Below are positions 44,637 to 52,811 of a stretch of 64,000 nt of DNA, piece after piece (positions within the stretch are counted from its first letter, which is position 1; the number at the start of each line of letters is the position of its first letter). The position numbers were made by a program, and so were the translations under genes. This stretch comes from a virus: IMG/VR virus record IMGVR_UViG_3300029945_000001, positions 62,001-126,000 of that record; one strand, written 5' to 3'. The notes beneath the pieces are model-generated. The model saw only the letters and a list, made by a program, of their open reading frames with translations, made no database searches and was not told the DNA's origin.

Positions 44637-45689
44637 ATGTCTCTGAACGATTCTAAAGTTGCCCCCGGTATTCCGTCTTTTATTGTTTCTACCCAGCGGC
44701 GGGCACCTGAAGTCCAGACGATCATTGCTGCCAAAAATGCTCCTACGATTTCGTTTTATTTCTGTGGTGGTACTGGCATCAATACTTACAATCGTGTTTC
44801 GATGTTGCTTCCCGAATCTGCCCATATTCAGATCTTCGATACTGCCGATAAATCGAATCGCATCGACACCAATATCGATGTTACGATTCTGACGCCGGCC
44901 GCCGTCGGTTCTGGCGGCGATCGCAATGAAAACAGCCGTACTATCGCCGCTGCCTTGTCTGAAGTCGACCACGTGAATGAAGACATTGCATTTGTCGTTT
45001 TCGGCAAGTCTGGCGGTTCTGGCTCTGTGATCGGTCCGTTGTGGGCCAAAGAACTGCATCGTCGCGATCAGAGCATTCGTATTATCGGCATTGCCATCGC
45101 CGACCACGAATCCTCGCAGCAGCATTCCGACAACATGAAGGGTGCCACTAAGTCGCTGATTAGCATCTGCGAAAAGAATGGCATTTCTATTCCGCTCATC
45201 ATCTACGACAACAAGTATGGGCGGAATATCGTCGACAAGGAAGTCACCAATCTGTTCAAGATGTTTCTTCAGATTTTCACGACGCAAATCAACGAGATCG
45301 ATCCGTCTGATTTCCTGAATTTCATCGCGCACAAGTCGACGACGCCCGGCATCAAGTGCCTGAATGTGCGATGCACCAATTCAAACGAGATCGTCAGCTC
45401 TGCGATCCAGGAAGATTCTGATGTCTATGAATCCATTCTGACTATCATCGGTTCTACCGATGCAGAGTCCGAGTTCAAGCAGGTGTCGGCGACCAGGTCG
45501 TTCAGTGGCATCTTCGAATCTCCTGATTTCCCGTCTATTCGTCTGGCCATTTCCGAATTTTCTTCAAAGTTCGAAGAGCTGGCCAAGGAGACCGAAGATC
45601 ATCTGAATTCGCTTAAGCAGGCCAAAGCCGCTCAGAACAAAGCTTCGGTCTGGAAAGTTTCCGGCGACGAAGATGACCTGATCTCATAA
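44637..45689 (+). CDS. phuZ: PhuZ-like phage tubulin
   Basis: 350 residues from ATG 44637 (ribosome site gaaaggacatcac). GTP-binding cytomotive filament that centres the phage nucleus and carries capsids in nucleus-forming phages. Seen: first glycine loop 'YFCGGTGIN' (41-49), 'IQIFDTADK' (65-72), 'GSGGDRNEN' (91-99) and the tubulin signature 'VFGKSGGSGSVIGPL' (121-135), with an overall pattern matching PhuZ of 201phi2-1 as I remember it. About 35 extra residues precede the core. The C-terminus is acidic (GDEDDLIS), as in PhuZ tails that contact neighbouring subunits. GC-rich codons suggest strong expression. Confidence 0.9.
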   Translation: MSLNDSKVAPGIPSFIVSTQRRAPEVQTIIAAKNAPTISFYFCGGTGINTYNRVSMLLPESAHIQIFDTADKSNRIDTNIDVTILTPAAVGSGGDRNENSRTIAAALSEVDHVNEDIAFVVFGKSGGSGSVIGPLWAKELHRRDQSIRIIGIAIADHESSQQHSDNMKGATKSLISICEKNGISIPLIIYDNKYGRNIVDKEVTNLFKMFLQIFTTQINEIDPSDFLNFIAHKSTTPGIKCLNVRCTNSNEIVSSAIQEDSDVYESILTIIGSTDAESEFKQVSATRSFSGIFESPDFPSIRLAISEFSSKFEELAKETEDHLNSLKQAKAAQNKASVWKVSGDEDDLIS

Positions 45690-45707
45690 GTATCAGTGTC
45701 TTCGCTT

Positions 45708-45735
45708 AGGGGGAGGTTTAATCAGACCCTCCCCC
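45708..45735. terminator. Terminator hairpin
   Basis: 10-bp stem agggggaggt...accctccccct with an 8-nt loop. Confidence 0.8.
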
Positions 45736-45872
45736 TTGTGTGTTGGTTATTATTAGTATTATTTTACCATAATGGGACTATCTTATGAAAGATATTAGAA
45801 TTCCTTAATAAGGAACTTTAGTGTCTTATATCCATATCTTTATTATCAAAACCAAAACTCAACGAGGTGATT

Positions 45873-45891
45873 AGCTCTTTGCCAGAGAGCT
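45873..45891 (+). promoter_or_regulatory. Leader hairpin before the wall hydrolase
   Basis: agctct paired with agagct around ttgccag, 26 bases before the start at 45917. No TATATTAC element is present here. Confidence 0.45.
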
Positions 45892-45916
45892 TACAGAGTA
45901 AGGAAGGAATGTACGG

Positions 45917-46630
45917 ATGAAGAATTTTTGGATCAAGCATCCTAATCCTATTGGTCTTGTTATAGGTATTATTATTGGTATTGTTATTAATGTCTTTTTC
46001 TATTCCGACATTTTATTTATTAAACTTATTAATGCCCAAATTGTTGATCCTTCTTTTAGAATTGTAAAAGAAACACATCCAATCGAACCATTTAGTTATA
46101 ATGATAAATTCAAGACAAAAAGTAACTTGACTTTCTTAACAGTTGGTGGTATAAATGAGAATATTCTTAATGATCGAGAATATACTTTGGCCGATGTACC
46201 AGCTAGTCAGAGAAAAGATATTAAAGCTTTAGCAAATACCGTTTATTACGAAGCTCGTGGTGAAGAACGAACTGGTAGAATTGCTATTCAATATGTTGTG
46301 AAAAATAGAGCTGCTCAACTTAATAAATCCTATTATGATATTATTCATCAATCAGCGGTTATCAAGAAAAATAATGGAAAAAGTGTACGTATTTTTCAAT
46401 TTTCATATCTCGGCAACAAACACACAGGAGGGATCAAAGAACCAGAAGTGATGAAACAGATTATCTCTGATATCATACATGTTGAAAAAAATCCTACAGG
46501 TATATTTAAAAATCCAATCGGAAAAGCAACGATGTACAACGATACAATTCCACAATCGTGGAAAGGACATGTTGTCGTTGTAGCAACACTAGGCGCTCAC
46601 AAGTTTTGTTATCCTAAAAGAGAAGCTTGA
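45917..46630 (+). CDS. Membrane-anchored SleB-type cell wall hydrolase (lysis enzyme)
   Basis: 237 residues. N-terminal hydrophobic helix (residues 11-29), then a SleB/CwlJ hydrolase domain: 'LANTVYYEARGEERTG' (105-120) with catalytic Glu112 and 'AIQYVVKNRAAQ', then 'QFSYLGN'. It should cleave peptidoglycan glycan strands. The uncleaved signal anchor resembles signal-arrest-release endolysins, so it may need no separate export. Ribosome site 'aaggaaggaatgtacgg'. phiKZ endolysin gp144 is a different fold, so this one is distinct. Confidence 0.82.
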   Translation: MKNFWIKHPNPIGLVIGIIIGIVINVFFYSDILFIKLINAQIVDPSFRIVKETHPIEPFSYNDKFKTKSNLTFLTVGGINENILNDREYTLADVPASQRKDIKALANTVYYEARGEERTGRIAIQYVVKNRAAQLNKSYYDIIHQSAVIKKNNGKSVRIFQFSYLGNKHTGGIKEPEVMKQIISDIIHVEKNPTGIFKNPIGKATMYNDTIPQSWKGHVVVVATLGAHKFCYPKREA

Positions 46631-46643
46631 TTATGAACATAGC

Positions 46644-46674
46644 GATGAGATCAGCCGTAATGGCTGATCTCATC
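46644..46674. terminator. Rho-independent-type terminator
   Basis: 13-bp stem gatgagatcagcc with a 5-nt loop, followed by ttcttattttttc. Confidence 0.9.
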
Positions 46675-46706
46675 ATATTCTTATTTTTTCATTGTTAATA
46701 CAAAAA

Positions 46707-46714
46707 TATATTAC
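46707..46714 (+). promoter_or_regulatory. TATATTAC promoter element
   Basis: caaaaatatattacttaat, 42 bases before the start at 46756. Confidence 0.75.
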
Positions 46715-46755
46715 TTAATTGTATAGTTAGTAACCCATCACACAAAGAGGATACG

Positions 46756-47037
46756 ATGGATAAGACCAACATTCAGATCACCGTTGCTGGAGGGTCTATT
46801 ACCAATGTCAATGCGGATAATCCTGCGCTGATCGGCGAAGTCGTTATCACCGATGTTTCGAAGGAGCTTCCCGTTCATTGTATCTTCGAGAACGACGTCG
46901 AGAAAACCGATGTCGCTGCACTGATCACCAGTCTCAGTGCAGCTTCTGATGAAGAAGTCATTGCCGAAGCTGCTCCGCAGACTGAAGTGATTTCTGCCGA
47001 AGTCGATGTCGAAGAAGAAGAGGAAGTCGCCGAGTAA
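46756..47037 (+). CDS. Acidic-tailed hypothetical protein
   Basis: 93 residues. Residues 1-60 are beta-like ('NIQITVAGGSITNVN'), and the last 30 are almost all Glu, Ala, Val and Asp (EVDVEEEEEVAE). GC-rich codons and a strong ribosome site (agaggatacg) suggest abundance. The acidic tail could interact with nucleic-acid-binding proteins or act as a spacer. No family recognised. Confidence 0.7.
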   Translation: MDKTNIQITVAGGSITNVNADNPALIGEVVITDVSKELPVHCIFENDVEKTDVAALITSLSAASDEEVIAEAAPQTEVISAEVDVEEEEEVAE

Positions 47038-47048
47038 TACGGATTCGA

Positions 47049-47082
47049 TATACAGGAGAAAGGATGTCCTTTCTCCTGTATA
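47049..47082. terminator. Rho-independent-type terminator
   Basis: 16-bp perfect stem tatacaggagaaagga with loop tg, then ttatcttatttttt. Confidence 0.9.
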
Positions 47083-47326
47083 TTTATCTTATTTTTTATA
47101 ATTTTAGATACTCTCATTACTGTTGTGACTGTTCATATTTTAAATAACTGAAGTATAAATACATCAATGACACTAGCTTATATTTACTTGTTTTTCAATG
47201 AAATTTGATATCATCGGATATCTATATTCTTGTATTTATGAATAAACTATATTTTGAAATTTAAATATTTCTGAGTCGGATTATACTATGAATTTTTACT
47301 TGTTTTTTAAAGGAACGGTCAGGAAA

Positions 47327-49978
47327 ATGACTTCAAAAACTATCTTTACAGACCCGCTTTCAGTCGATGTGTGGAATCGCACATATCGATATGGTGACGA
47401 ACCAACTGTGGATGATACTTTCAATAGAGCTGCTATTCATTGTGCTAATATAGAAAAGAATCAACAATTAAGAACAAAGTGGACTAAGAAATTTAATTCT
47501 ATTATGACTAATTTTGGCTTTGTTCCAGGTGGTCGTATCTTAGCAAATATTGGAACTAAATTTACAGGTACATCCTTACATAACTGCTTTATTAGCCCTC
47601 TTATAAAATTCGATGTTGATTCTATTGAAGGTATTTATACGACACTTATGCATCAAGCAATGACTCTTAAATCAGAAGGTGGTTGGGGATTTAATTTTGG
47701 CGTTTTTGGCCCTCGCGGTCGTCATATTCGTGGTTCTGGCGCCGAATCTCCTGGTATTGTTTCTTGGATGGAATTATTTGATAAATCTTCAGATGTTCTC
47801 ACTCGTGGTTCTGGAAATGATTATAAAAATTCAGATGTTAAGAAGAAGATCCGTAAGGGCGCTCAGATGGCTATTTGTCCTGATTGGCATCCTGATGTTA
47901 TTGAATTTATTGTTGCTAAACAGACTCCTAATTATCTAACTAAGTTCAATATGTCGGTTGCACTATCGAATGAATTTATGGAACGATATACTACTATAGA
48001 AATTAAGAAAGAAGTTATCAATAGTTATAACGATCTAATCAAATCTGTTCCTCAAGATGAAGTTCATGACGAAGTTGTTTCCTTATATATCGATAGAATT
48101 GAACAGTTAGAACGTGATATTAATACATCAAATATTTGGTTATTGGAATATCCTGATACAAAATTTGATAAGTATAAAACTGAATGGGATGGTAATCTTA
48201 ACAAGTGGAAAGCTGCTGGATATCCTGTTATAGTCTATAATGAAACTACAGTTATTGAACTTTTTGATATCATTACAGAAAATACATATAAGCGTAATGA
48301 GCCTGGTATCCTATTCTTAGACCGTGCTCAACAGTTAAATACATTCTGGTATGGTGATAATATCTTTGCTTCCAACCCTTGCGGTGAACAGTTGATGTCT
48401 GATGGTAATGTTTGTAATGTGGGAAATACCAATGTTGCTGCTTTTTGTGAATTCGATGGTACTAAGTTTGTATTTAATAGAGATAAATTCATCGAGGCTG
48501 TTAAGACAAGTGTTAGATATCTTGATAACATTATTGATGTTGCTAAATATCCTCTCCCTGAATATGAAAAGAATTCCAAAGAAAAGCGCCGTATTGGAAC
48601 TGGTCTGTTCGGTATTGGTTCTGCTTTATATCTATTAAAACTTAAATATGGTTCTAAAGAAGCTATTGCTTTTTGTAATAGTTTCTGTAGTGATTATGCA
48701 GTTGCTGCTTATGAAGCATCTATTGATCTTGCTGTAGAAAAAGGTATGTTCCCTCTTTGTAATCCGTTGGAACATGCAAGTGGTATTTTTATAAATAGAC
48801 TTAATCTCAGTAAAGAATATATGGAAAAATTACTTAAGCGTGGTATTCGCAATAGTGCAGTTCTTTCATTCCAGCCTACTGGAAATGGATCTTCTTTTGC
48901 TAATGTTGTAAGTAGTGGTATGGAACCAGTTTTCAGTAAAGAGTATGATCGTTGGGTTATTATGGATGTTATTCCTGAAGATATTAAAGATGTTACTCCA
49001 AACTTCTTTAAGAATGAATTCTTTGAAACTTCTATGTTTAAATTTGAAAAACGTGGCGATGACGATGTGTTGGTCGGTACTTCTAAAAACGGTAATAGTT
49101 ATATGATTGATAAAAATCGTGGATTGACTATGAAGTATGCTTGTAAAGATTTTGCTATTCGCTTATTGGACGACTATGGTATTCGTGATCAATACGAAGA
49201 TGTTTTAGTTACTGCTGAGGATCTTACAGTTCAAGAACATATTGATATGCTTTCTGTATTTGCATATTGGGTTGATAGTTCTATCTCTAAGACTATTAAC
49301 GTTCCTAATGATTATCCTTATTCTGATTTTAAGAAAGTTTATCTTGAAGCATTTAAAGGTGGTAATATCAAAGGATTGACAACATATCGTTCTGGTACTA
49401 TGATGGCTGTTCTTGAGACTTCTAGTAATAAAGAAATTATTGTTGAAGATGAAATCGTTGAAGAAATGAAACTAGCCGATACGCTCCCTGCCGCTCGACA
49501 TGTTGTAAATTCTGAAGGTAAGAAGTGGTATATTCATATTACTCTTGATGAAGATAATAATCGCCCAGTAGAAATATTCGTCGATACAAATGCCCGTGAG
49601 AAAAATATTAAGCATTCAACAACTACTGTTATTAGTCAATTATTAGCATTTGCACAAGAAAAAGGTGTTCATGCCTCTCAGATAGAATCTATTCAACAGA
49701 AGATAGATAATACTACAGCTTACGTACATAAATTATGTAAAGTTCTTTCACTTATTCTTAGACATGGTATTCATATTAAAAATCTTGTTAAAGAGCTTGA
49801 TAAAATCGATTGTGATCTAGGGTCGACCATTTTCCATATTAGAAAAATCCTTAGTTCTTATATTAAGGATGGTGAAAAAGTTGATGGTGAGTCGTGTCAG
49901 AATTGCGGCTCTACTATGATTGTTTATGAAGATGGTTGTAAAACATGTAAGAACTGTGGTTCGAGTAAGTGCGGCTGA
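47327..49978 (+). CDS. nrdJ: Class II (B12-dependent) ribonucleotide reductase
   Basis: 883 residues from ATG 47327 (site gtcaggaaa; an in-frame ATG at 47288 also exists). Reduces ribonucleotides to deoxyribonucleotides with adenosylcobalamin, no NrdB partner needed. Seen: Cys87 in 'LHNCFISP', Cys352 in 'NPCGEQL', 'SFQPTGNGSSFANVVSSG' near residues 515-533, and a C-terminal Cys-rich tail 'CQNCGS' then 'GCKTCKNCGSSKCG', which carries the re-reducing cysteines typical of class II enzymes. An internal insertion near residues 225-275 looks helical. It likely feeds thyA. No radical-cofactor subunit is seen in this window. Confidence 0.9.
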   Translation: MTSKTIFTDPLSVDVWNRTYRYGDEPTVDDTFNRAAIHCANIEKNQQLRTKWTKKFNSIMTNFGFVPGGRILANIGTKFTGTSLHNCFISPLIKFDVDSIEGIYTTLMHQAMTLKSEGGWGFNFGVFGPRGRHIRGSGAESPGIVSWMELFDKSSDVLTRGSGNDYKNSDVKKKIRKGAQMAICPDWHPDVIEFIVAKQTPNYLTKFNMSVALSNEFMERYTTIEIKKEVINSYNDLIKSVPQDEVHDEVVSLYIDRIEQLERDINTSNIWLLEYPDTKFDKYKTEWDGNLNKWKAAGYPVIVYNETTVIELFDIITENTYKRNEPGILFLDRAQQLNTFWYGDNIFASNPCGEQLMSDGNVCNVGNTNVAAFCEFDGTKFVFNRDKFIEAVKTSVRYLDNIIDVAKYPLPEYEKNSKEKRRIGTGLFGIGSALYLLKLKYGSKEAIAFCNSFCSDYAVAAYEASIDLAVEKGMFPLCNPLEHASGIFINRLNLSKEYMEKLLKRGIRNSAVLSFQPTGNGSSFANVVSSGMEPVFSKEYDRWVIMDVIPEDIKDVTPNFFKNEFFETSMFKFEKRGDDDVLVGTSKNGNSYMIDKNRGLTMKYACKDFAIRLLDDYGIRDQYEDVLVTAEDLTVQEHIDMLSVFAYWVDSSISKTINVPNDYPYSDFKKVYLEAFKGGNIKGLTTYRSGTMMAVLETSSNKEIIVEDEIVEEMKLADTLPAARHVVNSEGKKWYIHITLDEDNNRPVEIFVDTNAREKNIKHSTTTVISQLLAFAQEKGVHASQIESIQQKIDNTTAYVHKLCKVLSLILRHGIHIKNLVKELDKIDCDLGSTIFHIRKILSSYIKDGEKVDGESCQNCGSTMIVYEDGCKTCKNCGSSKCG

Positions 49979-49988
49979 TCTGATGATC

Positions 49989-50020
49989 GGTATAGGATGG
50001 GCAATTGCCCATCCTATACC
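49989..50020. terminator. Perfect 32-bp palindromic terminator
   Basis: ggtataggatgggcaa joined to its complement. Confidence 0.9.
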
Positions 50021-50040
50021 ATATAAAAAATTTATAGATA

Positions 50041-50048
50041 TATATTAC
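50041..50048 (+). promoter_or_regulatory. TATATTAC promoter element
   Basis: tagatatatattacatgttt. A hairpin atgttt, g, aaacat (50049-50061) overlaps its downstream edge. Confidence 0.75.
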
Positions 50049-50124
50049 ATGTTTGAAACATCTAAAAAATATCTTAAAAACAATAACTACTATTGAGACA
50101 ATACCATCATGGAGGATTAAAATA

Positions 50125-50469
50125 ATGGAAGATCTAGATATCGTAAATGAAGCTACACTCAGGATAAAAATATCTATATTTAAAGCTAATATTGTAATAT
50201 TAGAAAATAGTAATATACCTGATGATGTATATTGTTTTCTAACGGATGATGAACATCCTGTCAACCAAACATCTTATTTGAAATATATAATTAGACAAAT
50301 AGTTGATATAGCTGATATGATTCTTATAACACACGACGGGAAAGTTAATTATGAACTCTTACGTGAGTTAAGAAAAGATAATATTAAAATAGGACCTGGA
50401 GAGAAAGATAGTTTTGGTTGGTTAACTGGAGTTATTTATACCAAAAAAGGAAAAATAGTATACGGTTAA
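50125..50469 (+). CDS. Hypothetical protein
   Basis: 114 residues from ATG 50125 (ribosome site atggaggattaaaata; the longer frame from 50053 overlaps the promoter hairpin). Helical N-terminus, beta C-terminus. No family recognised. Confidence 0.65.
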   Translation: MEDLDIVNEATLRIKISIFKANIVILENSNIPDDVYCFLTDDEHPVNQTSYLKYIIRQIVDIADMILITHDGKVNYELLRELRKDNIKIGPGEKDSFGWLTGVIYTKKGKIVYG

Positions 50470-50483
50470 TGATTAAACAATAG

Positions 50484-50517
50484 ATGAGGGTATGGAGCAT
50501 GTGCTCCATACCCTCAT
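50484..50517. terminator. Rho-independent-type terminator
   Basis: 16-bp stem atgagggtatggagca with loop tg, then atctttttt. Confidence 0.9.
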
Positions 50518-50556
50518 ATCTTTTTTATAAAAGTGCATTTCCGTTTTAAATAGATA

Positions 50557-50564
50557 TATATTAC
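50557..50564 (+). promoter_or_regulatory. TATATTAC promoter element
   Basis: tagatatatattactttat within tttaaatagatatatattac, the same 20-base context as 15883. The aggta...tacct hairpin follows at 50578-50593. Confidence 0.8.
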
Positions 50565-50617
50565 TTTATTGACTTAAAGGTATTAATTTACCTATATCCT
50601 TTCTAGGAGATCGGATC

Positions 50618-51346
50618 ATGTTGAAGATTATCATGAGCGTGATGGTCGCCATTACGTTAAGTGCTTGCGCTGCTCAGCAAGAGTCGCCCAAGACTGTCAA
50701 GCAGGAAAAGTCTGAGGAAGTCATTCAGGCTATGCCTGATTGGGTTAAGAACCCTCCGACGGGTGAAGGTTATGTGTTCGGTATCGGAAGTGGCGTCTCT
50801 GCTATTTCCAGCTATGCTCGGGAACGAGCTATTCACGATGCCATCTTGGATCTTGCTCGTCAGCAGGATTCTGAGATGACCTCGAAACAGCGTGAGTATA
50901 TTTCCGAAACCGGAGACGAAACACACCGCAAAGCAAACTCGACATCCGATCGTGCATCGACAATGACCATCAAGCGGATGGTCGGAGCTTTCTCAGTCAT
51001 TAAGACTGAGTTCTATTCGATGCCGAATGGAAACTTCAAGGTATATGCTCTTGTCAAGTGCGAACTTGGCAACGGCGATACCGTCGATACCAACAAAGCT
51101 GCTACTGATACAGTGACTGAACAGAAGGCCAAGGAGGCACATCAAAATGAAGATCCTGACGCGTCGAAACAACCGGAAAATGATCCGCCTGCTGCGCAGC
51201 CTCAAGTATCTAGTGACGATAGTCCCGATACTGGTCATCTTGTTCCTCATAAAAATAAGTACCAGGTCATCTCTGGTCCTGTGAACAACGAACCGCCACC
51301 TCCTGTGGCAGATCCACTTCCTCCCGTGAAGCGATTGGCCCTTTAG
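50618..51346 (+). CDS. LPP20-family outer membrane lipoprotein
   Basis: 242 residues. A lipoprotein signal peptide ends at lipobox 'LSAC' (Cys17). The mature part has an LPP20-like domain ('PDWVKNPPTGEGYVFGIGSG', then Ala-rich helix 'RERAIHDAILDLARQQ') and a long disordered, Pro/Gln/Asp-rich tail. Lipoproteins of this type sit in the Gram-negative envelope. In a phage it may alter the host surface, for example against superinfection. It is 32 bp before a second exported protein. GC-rich codons suggest host origin or high expression. Confidence 0.8.
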   Translation: MLKIIMSVMVAITLSACAAQQESPKTVKQEKSEEVIQAMPDWVKNPPTGEGYVFGIGSGVSAISSYARERAIHDAILDLARQQDSEMTSKQREYISETGDETHRKANSTSDRASTMTIKRMVGAFSVIKTEFYSMPNGNFKVYALVKCELGNGDTVDTNKAATDTVTEQKAKEAHQNEDPDASKQPENDPPAAQPQVSSDDSPDTGHLVPHKNKYQVISGPVNNEPPPPVADPLPPVKRLAL

Positions 51347-51378
51347 ATCTGATCAGATGGTCAGAGAAGGAGTAAATC

Positions 51379-52170
51379 ATGCGTGTATTACTATCTCTGA
51401 TCCTTATGATCGCCTGTGGTTCTGCAATGGCCGAGACACAGTATACCACCGAGAATGGTACTTATACTCTCGGTGACAATGACACCAAAGCGCAGGCCCA
51501 AAAAGCCTGCATCGAAAATGCCAAACAGTCGGCTATAGAAAAGGCCGGTGTATTCGTGAATTCGAATTTTCAAGATCGGAAACACGAAGGAGAAGAAGGA
51601 TACAAAGAATCATCTTCTGTGTCTCTGAGCTCTATTTCTGCTGGTATTGTTTTGGCAGAAGTTCAAAGCCAGTCTATGATGATCGAACCATCGGGTCATC
51701 AGGTTACGAACTGTGTAGTTCGTGTCGGAATTGATCCCGAAGAGATCAAAAAAGCATCTACTACTGCTTCTGTTAATACAGATCAGTTGAAGAAGCTGAA
51801 TGAAGAAGTTGCTGCTCTGAAGATGCAAATCGCAGAGCAGCAAAAGAAACAAGCTGACAATCAGGTACCTTCCAATGTTTCTCAGAACACTCAGACTACG
51901 GCCGTTAGTGTTCCTCGGATCGTTGACGAGGATAAGGTTGTTTACACATATAGTCCCGCACCGCCTCAGGTTGTGTATGCGCCCCCTCCAGGATATGTGG
52001 AACGACAGACTTATACCTTACAGCCCCCTCCTCCCGTTCGTCATCAGGAGAGAGTCTTCTATATTCATCCTCAGACGGTACCGTATGGCTATTATCAGAC
52101 GGTACCGTATGGCTATTACCAGCGGAGTGTTTCTTATGGTGGATGGGGTGGAGCTAGGAGGTTTCATTAA
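51379..52170 (+). CDS. Exported periplasmic protein with coiled coil and Pro-rich tail
   Basis: 263 residues: Sec signal peptide (cleavage likely after 'GSAMA', residue 18), an N-terminal domain like LPP20/FlgT N-termini ('AQKACIENAKQSAIEKAGVF'), a coiled coil (about 130-155, 'TDQLKKLNEEVAALKMQIAE') and a Pro/Tyr-rich tail with an 8-residue tandem repeat 'QTVPYGYY' twice. Start after 'agaaggagtaaatc'. Same unit as the lipoprotein, so the pair may form an envelope complex. Confidence 0.75.
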   Translation: MRVLLSLILMIACGSAMAETQYTTENGTYTLGDNDTKAQAQKACIENAKQSAIEKAGVFVNSNFQDRKHEGEEGYKESSSVSLSSISAGIVLAEVQSQSMMIEPSGHQVTNCVVRVGIDPEEIKKASTTASVNTDQLKKLNEEVAALKMQIAEQQKKQADNQVPSNVSQNTQTTAVSVPRIVDEDKVVYTYSPAPPQVVYAPPPGYVERQTYTLQPPPPVRHQERVFYIHPQTVPYGYYQTVPYGYYQRSVSYGGWGGARRFH

Positions 52171-52174
52171 GGGT

Positions 52175-52206
52175 AGGGACTGTGGTGCATGTGCACTACA
52201 GTCCCT
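52175..52206. terminator. Rho-independent-type terminator
   Basis: 15-bp stem agggactgtggtgca with loop tg and one wobble pair, then ctcttttatttttt. Confidence 0.85.
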
Positions 52207-52285
52207 CTCTTTTATTTTTTTCTATTAAATTTGAAATATTTAATATTTAAAGAGATGATATAGAAATACTGAAAGGTGATTTCTA

Positions 52286-52807
52286 ATGTCAATTATCATT
52301 TCTGACTATGATATTGTTTTAGGATGTCATATTAATCAACCTGTTATTTATTTTACACCCATACAAATAAAAACAATGAGAGAAAGAATATTTAAATTAG
52401 ATCAGACTGATTTTTCTAAGTTGTTAGGAATGAGTAGAACTTCTATTTGCCAATGGGAAAACGATAGACGATATTGTTGTTATAATACTTTAATATTATT
52501 AAATATGATTTATAGACTTTATTATAATGACATCGACAAGGTTAAAAATGCTATAAAAGTCATTAATAATTATAAGAATAAAAAGAAATATGCTAAAGAT
52601 CTTATTAATAAAATATTAAATGATAATAGTTTATCTCATATACAATTAAATAAGTACATGTATAATTTTGATATTAATAATAGTGCTGTTAGAACATGGT
52701 CTAATTCAAAACACGAACCTCGTGGTAGTGCATTGATATTATTAACTATGTTGGATATTTATGGTATTGATTTTATCAACAACACTCTCAATATAAGGAA
52801 AAATTGA
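52286..52807 (+). CDS. Double helix-turn-helix (XRE-type) protein
   Basis: 173 residues with two HTH units. First: 'IKTMRERIFKLDQTDFSKLL' then 'GMSRTSICQWENDRRYCCYN' (about 32-75), the Q..F...LG.S...I..WE pattern of XRE regulators. Second, weaker: 'SHIQLNKYMYNFDINNSAVR' then 'TWSNSKHEPRGSALILLTML' (about 118-160). The WEN.R.. and W.N..H.P endings are like the MqsA/HigA HTH. Likely a DNA-binding repressor. Ribosome site 'gaaaggtgatttcta'. Confidence 0.78.
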   Translation: MSIIISDYDIVLGCHINQPVIYFTPIQIKTMRERIFKLDQTDFSKLLGMSRTSICQWENDRRYCCYNTLILLNMIYRLYYNDIDKVKNAIKVINNYKNKKKYAKDLINKILNDNSLSHIQLNKYMYNFDINNSAVRTWSNSKHEPRGSALILLTMLDIYGIDFINNTLNIRKN

Positions 52808-52811
52808 GGAT

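Noticed and set aside
44604-45332. Minus-strand 242-codon frame opposite phuZ
   Set aside because: Long only because GC-rich codons on the plus strand avoid stops in this antisense frame; the plus-strand tubulin motifs are decisive.
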